Part shown: positions 41,978 through 51,596 of the stretch, piece after piece | How positions within the stretch are numbered: the stretch's first letter is position 1 | How the letters are laid out: each line of letters opens with the position of its first letter | Assembly (NCBI GenBank): GCA_017460085.1 | Contig: JAFUBQ010000007.1 | Location: 1-64,000, forward strand | Direction: 5' to 3' | DNA: 64,000 nt | Source: Alphaproteobacteria bacterium | GTDB lineage: Bacteria; Pseudomonadota; Alphaproteobacteria; RF32; CAG-239 | Notes under the pieces: model-generated | Database searches by the model: none | What the model saw: only the letters and a program-made list of their open reading frames with translations | What the model was told of the DNA's origin: nothing | Program-made: the position numbers and the translations under genes

Positions 41978-42427
41978 ATGAATAATTTCAATGATGAAGG
42001 CATGGGCGTGGCAACCGCGGCTGTGACTTTAAATTCAGATAATTATGGCATGGGACGCGATGCTACACGGCAATTGCAAAAAGACTTGCAACAACGGCAT
42101 CCTTTGGTTTATGGCACATCGGAATTTATCGGTGCGATGACCACGCCGCTACATTTGGTTAAAGATGCCACTTTTGCCAATAAGGCTTTTAATGCGGCAA
42201 CCGATACCCTCAATGCTTCAGCCGGATATGCTGAAAATTGGAACGATTTCGGAACAAATATGCTGGTGAACGGAATAGCAAATGCAGCAGGATTACAAAC
42301 CGAATACCTACCAATATTCAGAGCTGCAGGCAGACCTCTTGTTCAGTGGGGTAAAAAGGCTTTTAAGCAAGGTATAAATTTTTCTGCTGACAAAGCTAAA
42401 GATATGTATTATCCTAACGAAGATTAA
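41978..42427 (+). CDS. Hypothetical protein with Ala/Gly-rich hydrophobic helices
   Basis: 149 residues, not recognised. A Gly/Asn-rich start (residues 1-30) is followed by RHPLVYGTSEFIGAMTTP and an Ala-rich amphipathic stretch containing ATDTLNASAGYAENWNDFG, then NGIANAAGL and a basic C-terminal third. There is no signal peptide. The composition recalls membrane-active or virion-associated linkers preceding toxins, but no toxin domain is present, so no function is given. It is 114 bases after the FADG family and 22 bases before a small membrane protein; AAAGAAA is only a weak ribosome-binding site. Confidence 0.5.
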   Translation: MNNFNDEGMGVATAAVTLNSDNYGMGRDATRQLQKDLQQRHPLVYGTSEFIGAMTTPLHLVKDATFANKAFNAATDTLNASAGYAENWNDFGTNMLVNGIANAAGLQTEYLPIFRAAGRPLVQWGKKAFKQGINFSADKAKDMYYPNED

Positions 42428-42449
42428 AAGGTAGCAAAAGGAACAGAAT

Positions 42450-42797
42450 ATGGAAAAAGAGGTTATACTGATTTTTATCAAAAAAATACTGCTGAAAATT
42501 ATATACTGGTTTGTATCTTTACTGATTTTGTGTAATGCTTTTATTATTTTGGGCTTACATTTAGTTGCGCCTTTTTTTCCAATTCTGTTTTTATTTAATT
42601 TTTGTTTTTGGTTGGGACATCCTTTGTTTGTAAAATATGTTTCGAAAAAAAAGTGGTTTGAATGCACTAAAGATGATTATTTAGCATTAAAATACATTTT
42701 ATTTCCTTCGTTAATAATGGAAATAATGGTAATAATCTATTATTATCCAAAATTAGAACTTGCGATAAATGCTTTTATAGAAATGACCGGCGGATAA
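42450..42797 (+). CDS. Hypothetical small membrane protein
   Basis: 115 residues with three or four hydrophobic segments (about 6-30, 38-58, 78-98) and a basic loop KYVSKKKWFECTKDD between the second and third. No family recognised. AAAGGA precedes the ATG. It may be co-transcribed with the preceding small gene; a pair of small soluble plus small membrane protein can be a toxin and immunity pair, but nothing in the sequence proves this. Confidence 0.5.
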   Translation: MEKEVILIFIKKILLKIIYWFVSLLILCNAFIILGLHLVAPFFPILFLFNFCFWLGHPLFVKYVSKKKWFECTKDDYLALKYILFPSLIMEIMVIIYYYPKLELAINAFIEMTGG

Positions 42798-42869
42798 TAT
42801 GAAAAATATGTATTATAATAATAAAGAATAAAACATAGCGTAACGAAAATACATTTTTATTTTTTTTCC

Positions 42870-42900
42870 TTGCAATTTATTTTCATTACTTTAATATAAT
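42870..42900 (+). promoter_or_regulatory. Promoter of the XRE-regulator leader
   Basis: A perfect TATAAT at 42895-42900; TTGCAA at 42870-42875 is 19 bases upstream, slightly long. Predicted start near 42907. Confidence 0.5.
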
Positions 42901-42902
42901 CC

Positions 42903-43052
42903 CTGTCGGCGGGTGTTCTGCCGATGGAGTATCGTCGCTCCTTCTAAGAAAAACTCCTCTCTAAGGGGAGCCGGCTCAATATATTGAATAAGCCGGACTG
43001 AATCTTAGACAGTGACGAACTCCCCTTGCTTTGAGAAAAGCAAGGTTTTTGT
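42903..43052 (+). promoter_or_regulatory. Attenuator-like leader RNA before the small XRE regulator
   Basis: A 180-nt leader with several perfect helices: TCGGC/GCCGA, GGAG/CTCC (42926-42941), AAGGGGAG/CTCCCCTT (42963-42970, 43020-43027), and CCGGCT/AGCCGG (42971-42976, 42991-42996). TCTAAG/CTTAGA (42943-42948, 43004-43009) crosses the second, giving a possible pseudoknot. CCTTGCTT/AAGCAAGG (43024-43031, 43038-43045) plus TTTTT is a terminator whose left arm shares four bases with CTCCCCTT, so the two folds exclude each other. This is the layout of a transcription-attenuating riboswitch or protein-binding leader. No known class recognised. Confidence 0.6.
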
Positions 43053-43089
43053 TTTAAATTTTGCAAAAACTTTAAGGGAGTTCTATAAT

Positions 43090-43314
43090 ATGAGTACGAA
43101 TAATTTAATGAGCAAAGAAATTTTAAAAGATATATGTCCGCAGCTGAAACAATTGCGGCTTGAGCGCGGTTTAAGCCTTGAAGAAGTGCAGGCATTGGCG
43201 CACATCAGCCATAAATTGCTCAGACGGGTTGAACAAAATAAATGCCTGCCTTTCAGTTGCCTGAGAAAATTGCTTGATTTTTATGGTAAAAAAGTAAAAA
43301 TTTCGCTGGAGTGA
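43090..43314 (+). CDS. Small helix-turn-helix protein (XRE-like)
   Basis: 74 residues. LKQLRLERGLSLEEVQALAH followed by ISHKLLRRVEQNK is a classical XRE/Cro-type helix-turn-helix, with an extra C-terminal helix LRKLLDFYGKKVKI. It is probably a DNA-binding regulator; targets unknown. The ATG at 43090 has GGGAG nine bases upstream; a longer frame reaching 43012 would cross the terminator of the leader and is rejected. It sits before plsY but with a separate ribosome-binding site. Confidence 0.75.
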   Translation: MSTNNLMSKEILKDICPQLKQLRLERGLSLEEVQALAHISHKLLRRVEQNKCLPFSCLRKLLDFYGKKVKISLE

Positions 43315-43442
43315 TAATACCTTTTTTTATAACGCTGTTAATTTTTTTTATTTTGCGTTTTTTTATCGTTCTTAAAAATAGGGTTGCAATTTTTTTTTAT
43401 TTCGGCTACACATTGATAAGCAAAATTTGGAGAATAAAAAAA

Positions 43443-44081
43443 ATGAATACATTATTAATTTGCGCCCTAGGCGGCTATTTAGCGGGTTCAATTCCGTTCG
43501 GCTTGGTGTTATGCTATCTTTTCGGATATGGCGACATTCGCAAAATCGGCTCCGGCAACATCGGCGCCACCAATGTTTTACGCACCGGTAACAAATGGCT
43601 GGCTTTGCTTACGGTAATTTTAGATGCCTTAAAAGCCGGTTTGGCGGCCTATGCGGCTTATAAAATAGTTCCGGCAACACCGGTTATGCACTTGTGGGGG
43701 CTGAATGCACCGCTCAACACGGTTGCATCGCTTATTGCCGGCACTTGCGGTGTGTTGGGGCACAATTTTCCGATTTGGCTCAAATTTAAAGGCGGGAAAG
43801 GTGTTGCTTCAGCCTTTGGTTTCATTTTATTAACTCAGCCGGCTGTGGCTTTAGTGGCTTTTTTCATTTGGCTGGTTATGGCGTTTGCTTTTCGCTATTC
43901 ATCATTTGCGGCCATTACGGCTGCAGCGGCAATGCCGTTGATTGCTTATCTGATGTGTCCGCCGATATATGCCGTGTTTTATAGTGCGCTTGCTTTGCTG
44001 GTTGTTGTGCGCCATCATGCCAATATCAAACGCTTGCTTAACGGTCAGGAAAGCAAAATCAGCTTTAAGAAAAAAGGCTAA
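43443..44081 (+). CDS. plsY: Acyl-phosphate glycerol-3-phosphate acyltransferase PlsY
   Basis: 212 residues, about five membrane segments. Three signature loops are seen: GYLAGSIPFGLVL, GSGNIGATNVLR and GHNFPIWLKFKGGKGVA. It transfers the acyl group of acyl phosphate to glycerol-3-phosphate, the first step in phospholipid synthesis, upstream of cdsA. The ATG at 43443 with GGAG upstream starts at the conserved N-terminus; the open frame reaches back to 43311 through AT-rich sequence, which is not used. Followed nine bases on by dprA. Confidence 0.95.
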   Translation: MNTLLICALGGYLAGSIPFGLVLCYLFGYGDIRKIGSGNIGATNVLRTGNKWLALLTVILDALKAGLAAYAAYKIVPATPVMHLWGLNAPLNTVASLIAGTCGVLGHNFPIWLKFKGGKGVASAFGFILLTQPAVALVAFFIWLVMAFAFRYSSFAAITAAAAMPLIAYLMCPPIYAVFYSALALLVVVRHHANIKRLLNGQESKISFKKKG

Positions 44082-44089
44082 AACACTTA

Positions 44090-45211
44090 ATGTCCGATTT
44101 AATTGAAATATTGCAAATCATTAGCACAGACGGCATCGGTCCGGTAACATTTTATAATGCGCTTAAAAAAGGCGGCAGTGTGGCAGAGGCTATGAACATT
44201 ATTGCCGCTAAAAAAACGGTTTACAGCCGCTCTCAGGCGGAAGATATTGTGGCGCAAGCACAAAAAATCGGCGTAAAACTGATAACTTATCAGGATAAAG
44301 AATATCCCGAAGGCTTAAAACAAATTAACGATGCTCCGCCGATTATATATGCGCTGGGCAATATAGATTTATTGCATCATCCGGCGGCGGTGGCAATTGT
44401 TGGAGCGCGCAATGCTTCCATTGCCGGCCGCAAAATGGCCTCGCGCATTGCATATGACTTAACGGAACGCGATGTTTTGGTGGTTTCAGGTATGGCACGC
44501 GGTATAGATTGCGCGGCGCATAAAGGCGCATTATATGCCAAAAACCGCCGCGGACCGACTATTGCCGTTTTAGGCACCGGCGTTGATGAAATTTATCCGC
44601 CGGAAAACGCTGATATTTATCATCAAATTGCTGAGCAAGGCTTGCTTATAAGCGAATTTACGCTCGGTTTGGCGGCGCAAATGTCTAATTTTCCGCGCCG
44701 CAACAGGCTGATTGCCGCTTTAACCGCCGGCACATTGGTTGTGGAAGCATCTTTGCATTCGGGCTCTCTGATTACCGCTAAATTGGCGGCTGAACATGGC
44801 AAAGAAGTTTTTGCCGTTCCCGGCTCCCCAATAGAAAGCCGTGCTGCCGGTCCGAATTATTTGATAAAACAAGGTGCATTATTAACAGAAAACGCCGATG
44901 ATATACTTAATACATTAAGTATAACCCAAAATCGGCAAATAAAAAATTATCAGCTTGAGTTGATAGGTCTTGACAAACCGCAAAATAAGGCAAATATTTC
45001 AGAACATAAAATTGTGGAGCCGGCAATAGTTAAATCACCAACCGAAAAAGTTCCTCTTTTAGAACTGATTAGTTATGAAGGTGTTGACATTGACGAGCTT
45101 CTGCGCAGCAGCGGTTTGGAGCAGGCCGATTTCTTTATGCAAATTTTAGATTTGGAATTCGGCGGCAAAATTGAGCGACAGGCCGGTAACAAAGTGGCGC
45201 GGATAAAATAG
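44090..45211 (+). CDS. dprA: DNA-processing protein DprA
   Basis: 373 residues. The Rossmann-like DprA core has VAIVGARNAS, VVSGMARGIDCAAHKGAL, TIAVLGTGVDEIYPPEN, ISEFTLG...NFPRRNRLIAAL and VVEASLHSGSLITAKLAAE, then EVFAVPG. A C-terminal winged-helix domain (about 310-373) is present. DprA loads RecA onto incoming single-stranded DNA in natural transformation. With a type IV pilin-like gene in the window, competence is conceivable. Nine bases after plsY and 11 before topA: one operon. Confidence 0.95.
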   Translation: MSDLIEILQIISTDGIGPVTFYNALKKGGSVAEAMNIIAAKKTVYSRSQAEDIVAQAQKIGVKLITYQDKEYPEGLKQINDAPPIIYALGNIDLLHHPAAVAIVGARNASIAGRKMASRIAYDLTERDVLVVSGMARGIDCAAHKGALYAKNRRGPTIAVLGTGVDEIYPPENADIYHQIAEQGLLISEFTLGLAAQMSNFPRRNRLIAALTAGTLVVEASLHSGSLITAKLAAEHGKEVFAVPGSPIESRAAGPNYLIKQGALLTENADDILNTLSITQNRQIKNYQLELIGLDKPQNKANISEHKIVEPAIVKSPTEKVPLLELISYEGVDIDELLRSSGLEQADFFMQILDLEFGGKIERQAGNKVARIK

Positions 45212-45222
45212 GGAATAAAAAA

Positions 45223-47688
45223 ATGAAATTAGTGGTTGTGGAATCTCCGGCGAAAGCCAAAACAATTAATAAATATCTCGGCAGTGATTATAAGGTGCTG
45301 GCCAGCTACGGACATATCAGAGATTTGCCGAGCAAAGACGGCTCGGTTGACCCTGATAAAGATTTTGCCATGCAGTGGGAATTCAGCGGCGGCGGACGTA
45401 AACGTTTGAATGATATTATAACTGCGCTTAAAGACTGCGACACGCTTATTCTCGCCTCCGACCCAGATAGAGAAGGAGAAGCTATTGCGTGGCACATTTT
45501 AGAAGAATTAAAAGATAAGAAAAAGCTCGACGGCAAAAAAATTGAGCGTGTTGTTTTTCACGAAATTACCAAATCGGCCGTTAAAGAAGGAATAGAAAAT
45601 CCGCGGCAAATTGACCAAGATTTGGTTTCTGCCTATATGGCACGCCGCGCTTTGGACTATTTAGTTGGTTTTACGCTTTCGCCGGTTTTGTGGCGCAAAC
45701 TTCCGGGGTCTAAGTCGGCAGGGCGCGTGCAGTCGGTGGCTTTGCGGCTTATCTGTGAACGTGAAAACGAAATTGAAAAGTTCAAACCGGAAGAATATTG
45801 GACCATAGATGTTGATTTAATTACCGCGCATCAGGCGCAAATGACCACGCATCTTATCAATTTAGACGGTAAAAAGCTTGCTAAATTTACGCTGAACACA
45901 GAAGAAAAAGCTCTTGCTGCCAAAGCTAAGATAGAAGCTGAGGATTTTCACATTGCAAACGTTGAGCGCAAAAAAGCTAGCCGCTATCCGGCACCGCCGT
46001 TCACAACCTCTACCTTGCAACAAGAGGCTTCGCGCAAATTGCGCTTTTCGGCCAAAAAGACCATGCAGGTGGCACAAAAACTTTATGAAGACGGTTTCAT
46101 TACCTATATGCGTACCGATGCCGTTAATCTTTCTCAAGATGCCATCAAGGCTTGCCGTGAAGCTATTGAAAAATATTTTGGTGCGCCGTATTTACCGAAA
46201 ACACCGAAAGAATATAAAAATAAAACCAAAAATGCTCAAGAAGCGCACGAGGCTATTCGTCCGTCAGATGTGATGAACACACCGAAAAAAATGGAAACTA
46301 AGCTGGATAATGATGCATATCGCTTATATGAGCTGATATGGAAGCGCACGGTTGCCTGCCAGATGAATCCGGCAATTTTGGACCGTGTGGTAGTTGATGC
46401 AGCTTCAAGCGATGATAAAATTTTGCTGCGCGCCACCGGACAAGTTATTCAGTTTGACGGTTTTTTACGGCTCTATCAAGAAGGCAAAGATGACAGCGAT
46501 GAAGATGATGATAACATCATTCTGCCAAATGTTGAAACCGGTGAAAATGTGACTAAGGGTGAAATTAAGCCAGCACAACATTTCACCACGCCGCCGCCGC
46601 GCTTCACCGAAGCCAGTTTGGTAAAACGGTTGGAAGAACTGGGTATCGGCCGTCCTTCGACTTATGCTAATATTATTGCGGTTTTGCAAGAACGTAAATA
46701 TGTTAAAGTAGATAAAATGCGTTTTATTCCAGAAGACCGCGGCCGTATTGTGACAGTGTTTTTGGAGAATTTCTTCAAAAAATATGTGGAATATGATTTT
46801 ACGGCGCAACTGGAAGAATATCTTGATGATATTTCTGCCGGTAATATGGAATGGAAAAAGCTGCTCGGCGGTTTTTGGGCAAAGTTTATTAAAACGGTGG
46901 AAGATGTTCAGCCTCTGCAGGTTGCCGAAGTAATTGACCGCATAGACGCTGCTCTTTCAACACACCTGTTTCCGCCGCGCGAAGATGGTTCTGACCCGCG
47001 CTCTTGTCCGGTTTGCGGTAAAGGGCATTTAAGCATCAAATTCGGACGATTCGGAGCATTTATCGGTTGCTCGAATTATCCAACCTGTAATTATACCAAG
47101 CAGCTGGCCGATATTAAAGATGAAGAACAGGAAGCAACCGAAAAGGCTGAAACCCGCATTACAAAGAATGAAGACAAAATACTGGGGCAAATGAGCGGCG
47201 CAAACATATATTTGAAAAAAGGGCCATACGGACACTATGTTCAGCTGGGTGAAGATGCTACAGCCACCACCGAAAAGCCGAAACGCAGCTCGCTGCCGAA
47301 GTTTGTTAAACCGGAAGAATTAACGTTAGAGCAAGCGCAAATTCTTTTAAGTCTGCCGCGCGTTTTAGAAAACGGCATAGAGGTCAATATTGGCAAATTC
47401 GGCCAATATTTGAAACAAGGCGCAAAATCGCGTTCGCTTACCGGTGATGACAATATTTTCAATATTACTGCCGAGCGCGCTGCCGAACTGCTGCAAAATG
47501 CGGTAGCTAAAGCCGAGCCAAAGCTTTTAGGCAAACATCCTAAAAGCGGCGAAGCAATTTATTTAAGCAAAGGGCGCTATGGCATGTATCTTAAATGCGG
47601 CAAAAATAATTATGCCATTCCAAAGGGTTATGCGCCAAGCAGCCTAACCGAAGAAGATGCCGTAAAAATTGTGACGGCAAAAAAATAG
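45223..47688 (+). CDS. topA: DNA topoisomerase I
   Basis: 821 residues. TOPRIM domain: VVESPAKAKTINKYLG and DPDREGEAIAWH. The active tyrosine is in GFITYMRTDAVNLS (about residue 293). A single four-cysteine zinc finger CPVCGKGHLSIKFGRFG with CSNYPTC lies at about 592-625, followed by three C-terminal GxYGxY repeats (KKGPYGHYVQLG, IGKFGQYLKQG, SKGRYGMYLKCG), the alphaproteobacterial layout. It relaxes negative supercoils. It is the last gene of plsY-dprA-topA. Confidence 0.97.
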   Translation: MKLVVVESPAKAKTINKYLGSDYKVLASYGHIRDLPSKDGSVDPDKDFAMQWEFSGGGRKRLNDIITALKDCDTLILASDPDREGEAIAWHILEELKDKKKLDGKKIERVVFHEITKSAVKEGIENPRQIDQDLVSAYMARRALDYLVGFTLSPVLWRKLPGSKSAGRVQSVALRLICERENEIEKFKPEEYWTIDVDLITAHQAQMTTHLINLDGKKLAKFTLNTEEKALAAKAKIEAEDFHIANVERKKASRYPAPPFTTSTLQQEASRKLRFSAKKTMQVAQKLYEDGFITYMRTDAVNLSQDAIKACREAIEKYFGAPYLPKTPKEYKNKTKNAQEAHEAIRPSDVMNTPKKMETKLDNDAYRLYELIWKRTVACQMNPAILDRVVVDAASSDDKILLRATGQVIQFDGFLRLYQEGKDDSDEDDDNIILPNVETGENVTKGEIKPAQHFTTPPPRFTEASLVKRLEELGIGRPSTYANIIAVLQERKYVKVDKMRFIPEDRGRIVTVFLENFFKKYVEYDFTAQLEEYLDDISAGNMEWKKLLGGFWAKFIKTVEDVQPLQVAEVIDRIDAALSTHLFPPREDGSDPRSCPVCGKGHLSIKFGRFGAFIGCSNYPTCNYTKQLADIKDEEQEATEKAETRITKNEDKILGQMSGANIYLKKGPYGHYVQLGEDATATTEKPKRSSLPKFVKPEELTLEQAQILLSLPRVLENGIEVNIGKFGQYLKQGAKSRSLTGDDNIFNITAERAAELLQNAVAKAEPKLLGKHPKSGEAIYLSKGRYGMYLKCGKNNYAIPKGYAPSSLTEEDAVKIVTAKK

Positions 47689-47709
47689 TCGGCATTTTAT
47701 AAAAATTGC

Positions 47710-47738
47710 TTGCAAAATGATAATGATGTGTATATACA
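47710..47738 (+). promoter_or_regulatory. Promoter of infA
   Basis: TTGCAA (47710-47715) and TATACA (47733-47738) with 17 bases between; leader about 26 bases. Confidence 0.6.
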
Positions 47739-47770
47739 AAAAACAACGTAATAAATTTTGAGGTTTATGT

Positions 47771-47992
47771 ATGAGTAAAGAAGAATTGCTGGAATTAACC
47801 GGCGAAGTGATTGAAAAATTGCCGAATGCCATGTTTAGAGTGCGCTTGGAAAACGGGGTGGAAATTTTGGCGCATACCGCCGGAAAAATGCGCAAGTTTC
47901 GCATTCGCGTTATGGTGGGTGATAAGGTGGATATTGAAATGACTCCTTATGACTTAACCAAAGGGCGCATCACCTTCCGCCATAAGGATTAA
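47771..47992 (+). CDS. infA: Translation initiation factor IF-1
   Basis: 73 residues, an OB fold. [41 protein letters not shown] and the final [12 protein letters not shown] match the family closely. It binds the 30S A site with IF-2 and IF-3. Full length, own promoter and terminator. TTGAGG precedes the ATG. Confidence 0.98.
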   Translation: MSKEELLELTGEVIEKLPNAMFRVRLENGVEILAHTAGKMRKFRIRVMVGDKVDIEMTPYDLTKGRITFRHKD

Positions 47993-48023
47993 TTTTACAT
48001 CATATAAAAAACAAGTTATTTAA

Positions 48024-48058
48024 ATGTTGCAACCATATTATGTTGCGGCATTTTTTTG
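48024..48058 (+). terminator. Terminator of infA
   Basis: TGTTGCAA (48025-48032) pairs with TTGCGGCA (48043-48050) with two G-U pairs, then seven T. Confidence 0.7.
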
Positions 48059-48077
48059 TGTTTGATGTGTGCTGATA

Positions 48078-48122
48078 AAAAAAAGGACTTTTCGCAGTAA
48101 AACATTGCCGGAAAAGTCCTTA
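48078..48122 (-). terminator. Terminator of dnaK
   Basis: AAGGACTTTT and AAAAGTCCTT pair perfectly around about 20 bases; eight T follow on the minus strand. Confidence 0.8.
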
Positions 48123-48143
48123 AATTATTTCTGAAGAAATATA

Positions 48144-50054
48144 CTATTTAACTTCTTCGTAGTCGGCATCAACCACATTATCGTCTTTCGGAGCTTCGCT
48201 TGATGCACCGGCATCAGCACCTTGTCCGGCACCGGCAGCGCCTTGAGCTTGCTGAGCTTTATACATTGCCTCGCCAAGCTTCATTGAAGCCTGCATCAAA
48301 GCATCTGTTTTAGATTTAATATCAGCCAAATCATCTTTTTCCAAGCTTGATTTAACGGCATCAACAGCTGTGGTAATATTGCTCTTTTCCGCATCAGAAA
48401 CTTTATCGCCGAATTCTTTAAGATTCTTTTCAACTTCGTGAACCAAACCTTCAGCGTGGTTTTTAGCTTCAACTAACTCTTTTTTCTGCTTATCGGCTTC
48501 GGCATTGGCTTCGGCATCTTTCACCATTTTATTGATTTCATCTTCGCTCAAGCCGCCGGAAGCCTGAATGCGAATAGCTTGCTCTTTGTTAGTAGCCTTA
48601 TCTTTTGCTGAAACATTAACAATGCCGTTGGCATCAATATCAAAAGTTACTTCAATTTGCGGCATACCGCGCGGTGCCGGCGGAATACCAACCAAATCAA
48701 ACTGTCCAAGCAATTTGTTGTGTGCGGCAATTTCACGTTCACCTTGGAACACACGAATGGTTACTGCGGTTTGTCCGTCTTCGGCAGTTGAGAACACTTG
48801 ACTCTTGCGTGTCGGAATTGTGGTATTGCGGTCAATTAAGCGTGTAAACACACCGCCCAATGTTTCAATACCGAGTGAAAGCGGAGTAACATCAAGCAGC
48901 AACACATCTTTAACATCCCCCATCAGCACACCGCCTTGAATGGAAGCACCAACAGCCACCACTTCATCAGGGTTAACACCTTTGTGCGGTTCTTTGCCGA
49001 AAATTTCTTTTACTTTTTCTTGAACTTTCGGCATACGCGTCATACCGCCGACCAAAATAACTTCGCTGATGTCGCTCGGTTTTAAGCCGGCATCTGCCAA
49101 CGCTTTTTGACACGGACCGGCGGTTTTTTCAATTAAATCTTCAACGAGTGATTCCAACTTAGCACGTGTCATCTTAATGTTTAAGTGTTTCGGACCAGTG
49201 GCATCAGCCGTGATAAACGGCAAATTGATTTCTGTTTGCGTGGTTGAAGAAAGCTCAATTTTGGCTTTTTCCGCTGCCTCTTTCAAACGTTGCAAAGCTA
49301 GTCTGTCTGTGCGCAAATCAATACCCTGCTCTTTTTTGAATTCATCTGCTAAATAGTTAACAATGCGTTGGTCAAAGTCTTCACCGCCCAAGAATGTATC
49401 ACCATTGGTGGCCTTAACTTCAAACACTCCGTCACCGATTTCCAAAATAGAAACATCGAACGTACCGCCGCCCAAGTCATAAACAACAATGGTACCGGAA
49501 GCTTTTTTATCCATTCCGTAAGCCAAAGCTGCAGCCGTAGGTTCGTTGATAATACGCAAAACTTCCAAACCGGCAATTTTACCGGCATCTTTGGTTGCCT
49601 GACGTTGCGAGTCGTTAAAATATGCCGGCACGGTAATGACGGCTTTTTCAACTTTTTCACCTAAATAGCTTTCGGCATATTCCTTAATTTTTTGCAACAC
49701 AATAGCTGAAATTTGTGATGGAGCATATTTATCGCCTTTTGCTTCAACCCAAGCATCGCCGTTTTCACCGGAAATAATTTTAAACGGCGAATGTTCTTTA
49801 AATTTTTTCACTTCTTCCGAATCATAACGACGACCAATTAAACGTTTAATGGCGAACAATGTGTTTTCCGGATTGGTCACAGCCTGACGCTTTGCTGGAT
49901 ATCCGACCAAACGCTCCGTATCCGTAAATGCCACCATTGATGGCGTTGTGCGTGCGCCTTCCGAATTTTCCAACACTTTTGCTTCTTTTCCTTCCATAAC
50001 GGCAAAGCAAGAGTTTGTTGTTCCTAAATCAATACCAATAACTTTATTACTCAT
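48144..50054 (-). CDS. dnaK: Chaperone DnaK (Hsp70)
   Basis: 636 residues. N-terminal ATPase with [29 protein letters not shown] and [12 protein letters not shown]; substrate domain with [18 protein letters not shown]-terminal lid ending [10 protein letters not shown], the usual Gram-negative tail. It folds client proteins with DnaJ and GrpE, neither of which is adjacent. The open frame runs to 50243, but the ATG at 50054 with GGAGG upstream begins the conserved sequence. A heat-shock-type promoter is in front. Confidence 0.97.
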   Translation of the reverse strand: MSNKVIGIDLGTTNSCFAVMEGKEAKVLENSEGARTTPSMVAFTDTERLVGYPAKRQAVTNPENTLFAIKRLIGRRYDSEEVKKFKEHSPFKIISGENGDAWVEAKGDKYAPSQISAIVLQKIKEYAESYLGEKVEKAVITVPAYFNDSQRQATKDAGKIAGLEVLRIINEPTAAALAYGMDKKASGTIVVYDLGGGTFDVSILEIGDGVFEVKATNGDTFLGGEDFDQRIVNYLADEFKKEQGIDLRTDRLALQRLKEAAEKAKIELSSTTQTEINLPFITADATGPKHLNIKMTRAKLESLVEDLIEKTAGPCQKALADAGLKPSDISEVILVGGMTRMPKVQEKVKEIFGKEPHKGVNPDEVVAVGASIQGGVLMGDVKDVLLLDVTPLSLGIETLGGVFTRLIDRNTTIPTRKSQVFSTAEDGQTAVTIRVFQGEREIAAHNKLLGQFDLVGIPPAPRGMPQIEVTFDIDANGIVNVSAKDKATNKEQAIRIQASGGLSEDEINKMVKDAEANAEADKQKKELVEAKNHAEGLVHEVEKNLKEFGDKVSDAEKSNITTAVDAVKSSLEKDDLADIKSKTDALMQASMKLGEAMYKAQQAQGAAGAGQGADAGASSEAPKDDNVVDADYEEVK

Positions 50055-50089
50055 AATTTTAATCCTCCAAAAATCATTTCTAAAGCTGT

Positions 50090-50118
50090 ATATAGGATGC
50101 TGATTTTTGTTCTGCAAG
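50090..50118 (-). promoter_or_regulatory. Alphaproteobacterial heat-shock (sigma-32) promoter of dnaK
   Basis: On the minus strand CTTG (50118-50115), 18 bases, then CCTATAT (50096-50090). This matches the alphaproteobacterial heat-shock consensus CTTG-N17/18-CYTATnT. The predicted start near 50083 gives a leader of about 30 bases. Confidence 0.65.
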
Positions 50119-50208
50119 AGTTTGAATAATTTTTTTGCATTTTTTCGGAATAAATTATCAATTTGTTTGTCTGGCGGTGGATATTTTTTGTGTTTTAAGA
50201 CAGATTGA

Positions 50209-50236
50209 TTGACAATATAATATTTTATTTTATGAT
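50209..50236 (+). promoter_or_regulatory. Promoter of the UDP-sugar dehydrogenase gene
   Basis: Perfect TTGACA (50209-50214), 16-base spacer, TATGAT (50231-50236); start codon at 50270. Confidence 0.7.
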
Positions 50237-50269
50237 GTAGCAAATGAATTATTTGAAAGGATGTAAACT

Positions 50270-51595
50270 ATGAAAATAGGTATTATCGGAACAGGATATG
50301 TTGGTTTACCAACTGGTGTCGGGTTTTCTGAATTAGGTAATACGGTTGTTTGCACCGATAAAATAAAAGAAAAAATTGACGATTTGAAATCCGGTAAACT
50401 TACCATATATGAAGACGGGTTATATGATTTGTTTATTAAAAATGTGCAAAACGGCCGTTTAAGCTTCACTACTAATATGCGAAAAGCCGTGTCTGATGCC
50501 GATATTGTATTTTTGGCGGTTGGAACCCCGCCACACCCGCTAACCTACGAAGCAGACTTAAAATACATTTATGCTGCCGCCGTTGAACTGGCCGACTACT
50601 TAACCGACTATACCGTAATTGCAGTTAAATCCACTGTTCCTGTCGGGACCGGTGATAATATAGAACAACTTATCCGTAACAAAAATCCGGCAGCACGTTT
50701 TGATGTGATTTCCGTTCCTGAATTTTTACGCGAAGGGTTTGCTATTCATGATTTTTTTAATCCGGACCGCGTTGTTATCGGTACTAATTCGCAAAAGGCC
50801 TTGAACATAATAAAAAAATTATATCTGCCGTTTGCCGATAAAACCAAAATGCTTTATGTAACACGGCGTTCAAGTGAAACTATAAAATATGCTTCCAATG
50901 CCTTTTTGGCTATGAAAATTCACTATATTAACGAAATGGCAGATTTTTGTGAAAAAGCCGGAGCCGATGTGCGCGAAGTTGCAGCAGGAATGGGATTAGA
51001 TGCCAGAATCGGCAATCGTTTTCTTAATGCTGGACTGGGATTCGGTGGCAGCTGCTTCCCTAAAGATACTATGGCAATGGCCTATATGGCACGAGCGGTA
51101 GGCGCACCGATAGAATTAATTGAAACAACCATATCCGGAAACAAAAAACGCAAACAAAAAATGGCAAATCGAATTTTAGAGGCAATTGCGGATATTAAGC
51201 AAGCCAAAATTGCCATTTGGGGTTTGGCATTTAAGGACGGCACTGATGATTGTCGTCAAAGTCCTGCAATAGAAGTAATTGAAGAACTACTGAAGCATAA
51301 TGCCAATATTACAGCTTTTGACCCGAAGGCAATGGGAACAGCATGTCAGATTTTGGGAAATAAAGTCAGCTATGCCGATGATATGTATCAAGCCGCCAAA
51401 GATGCAGATGTTTTGGTTATATTGACTGAATGGAAACAATTTTCTGCTGCTGATCTTGAGATGTTATCACAGCTTATGAAGCAACAAAAAATTCTTGATT
51501 TCCGCAATATGCTGAATGCCAAAGAAGCCATAAAGGCCGGATTTGAATATCAATGCATCGGTCGATGCTTTGCAAATAATCAGAAGGAAAAATAA
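50270..51595 (+). CDS. UDP-glucose 6-dehydrogenase family protein
   Basis: 441 residues of the UDP-glucose/GDP-mannose dehydrogenase family. N-terminal NAD site MKIGIIGTGYVGLPTG, middle helix with KSTVPVGTGD and PEFLREG, the catalytic cysteine in GLGFGGSCFPKDT (about residue 264), and the C-terminal UDP-sugar domain with LAFKDGTDDCRQSPAIE. The enzyme oxidises a UDP-hexose at C6 twice with NAD to a UDP-uronate for surface polysaccharide. UDP-glucose is the likely substrate, but UDP-N-acetylhexosamine variants look similar. GGATG-like AAAGGATG precedes the ATG. It is followed by pgpA after one base. Confidence 0.92.
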   Translation: MKIGIIGTGYVGLPTGVGFSELGNTVVCTDKIKEKIDDLKSGKLTIYEDGLYDLFIKNVQNGRLSFTTNMRKAVSDADIVFLAVGTPPHPLTYEADLKYIYAAAVELADYLTDYTVIAVKSTVPVGTGDNIEQLIRNKNPAARFDVISVPEFLREGFAIHDFFNPDRVVIGTNSQKALNIIKKLYLPFADKTKMLYVTRRSSETIKYASNAFLAMKIHYINEMADFCEKAGADVREVAAGMGLDARIGNRFLNAGLGFGGSCFPKDTMAMAYMARAVGAPIELIETTISGNKKRKQKMANRILEAIADIKQAKIAIWGLAFKDGTDDCRQSPAIEVIEELLKHNANITAFDPKAMGTACQILGNKVSYADDMYQAAKDADVLVILTEWKQFSAADLEMLSQLMKQQKILDFRNMLNAKEAIKAGFEYQCIGRCFANNQKEK

Positions 51596-51596
51596 A

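Noticed and set aside
43012..43089. Longer N-terminus for the XRE regulator
   Set aside because: It would be encoded by the terminator hairpin of the leader and lacks a ribosome-binding site; ATG 43090 has GGGAG.
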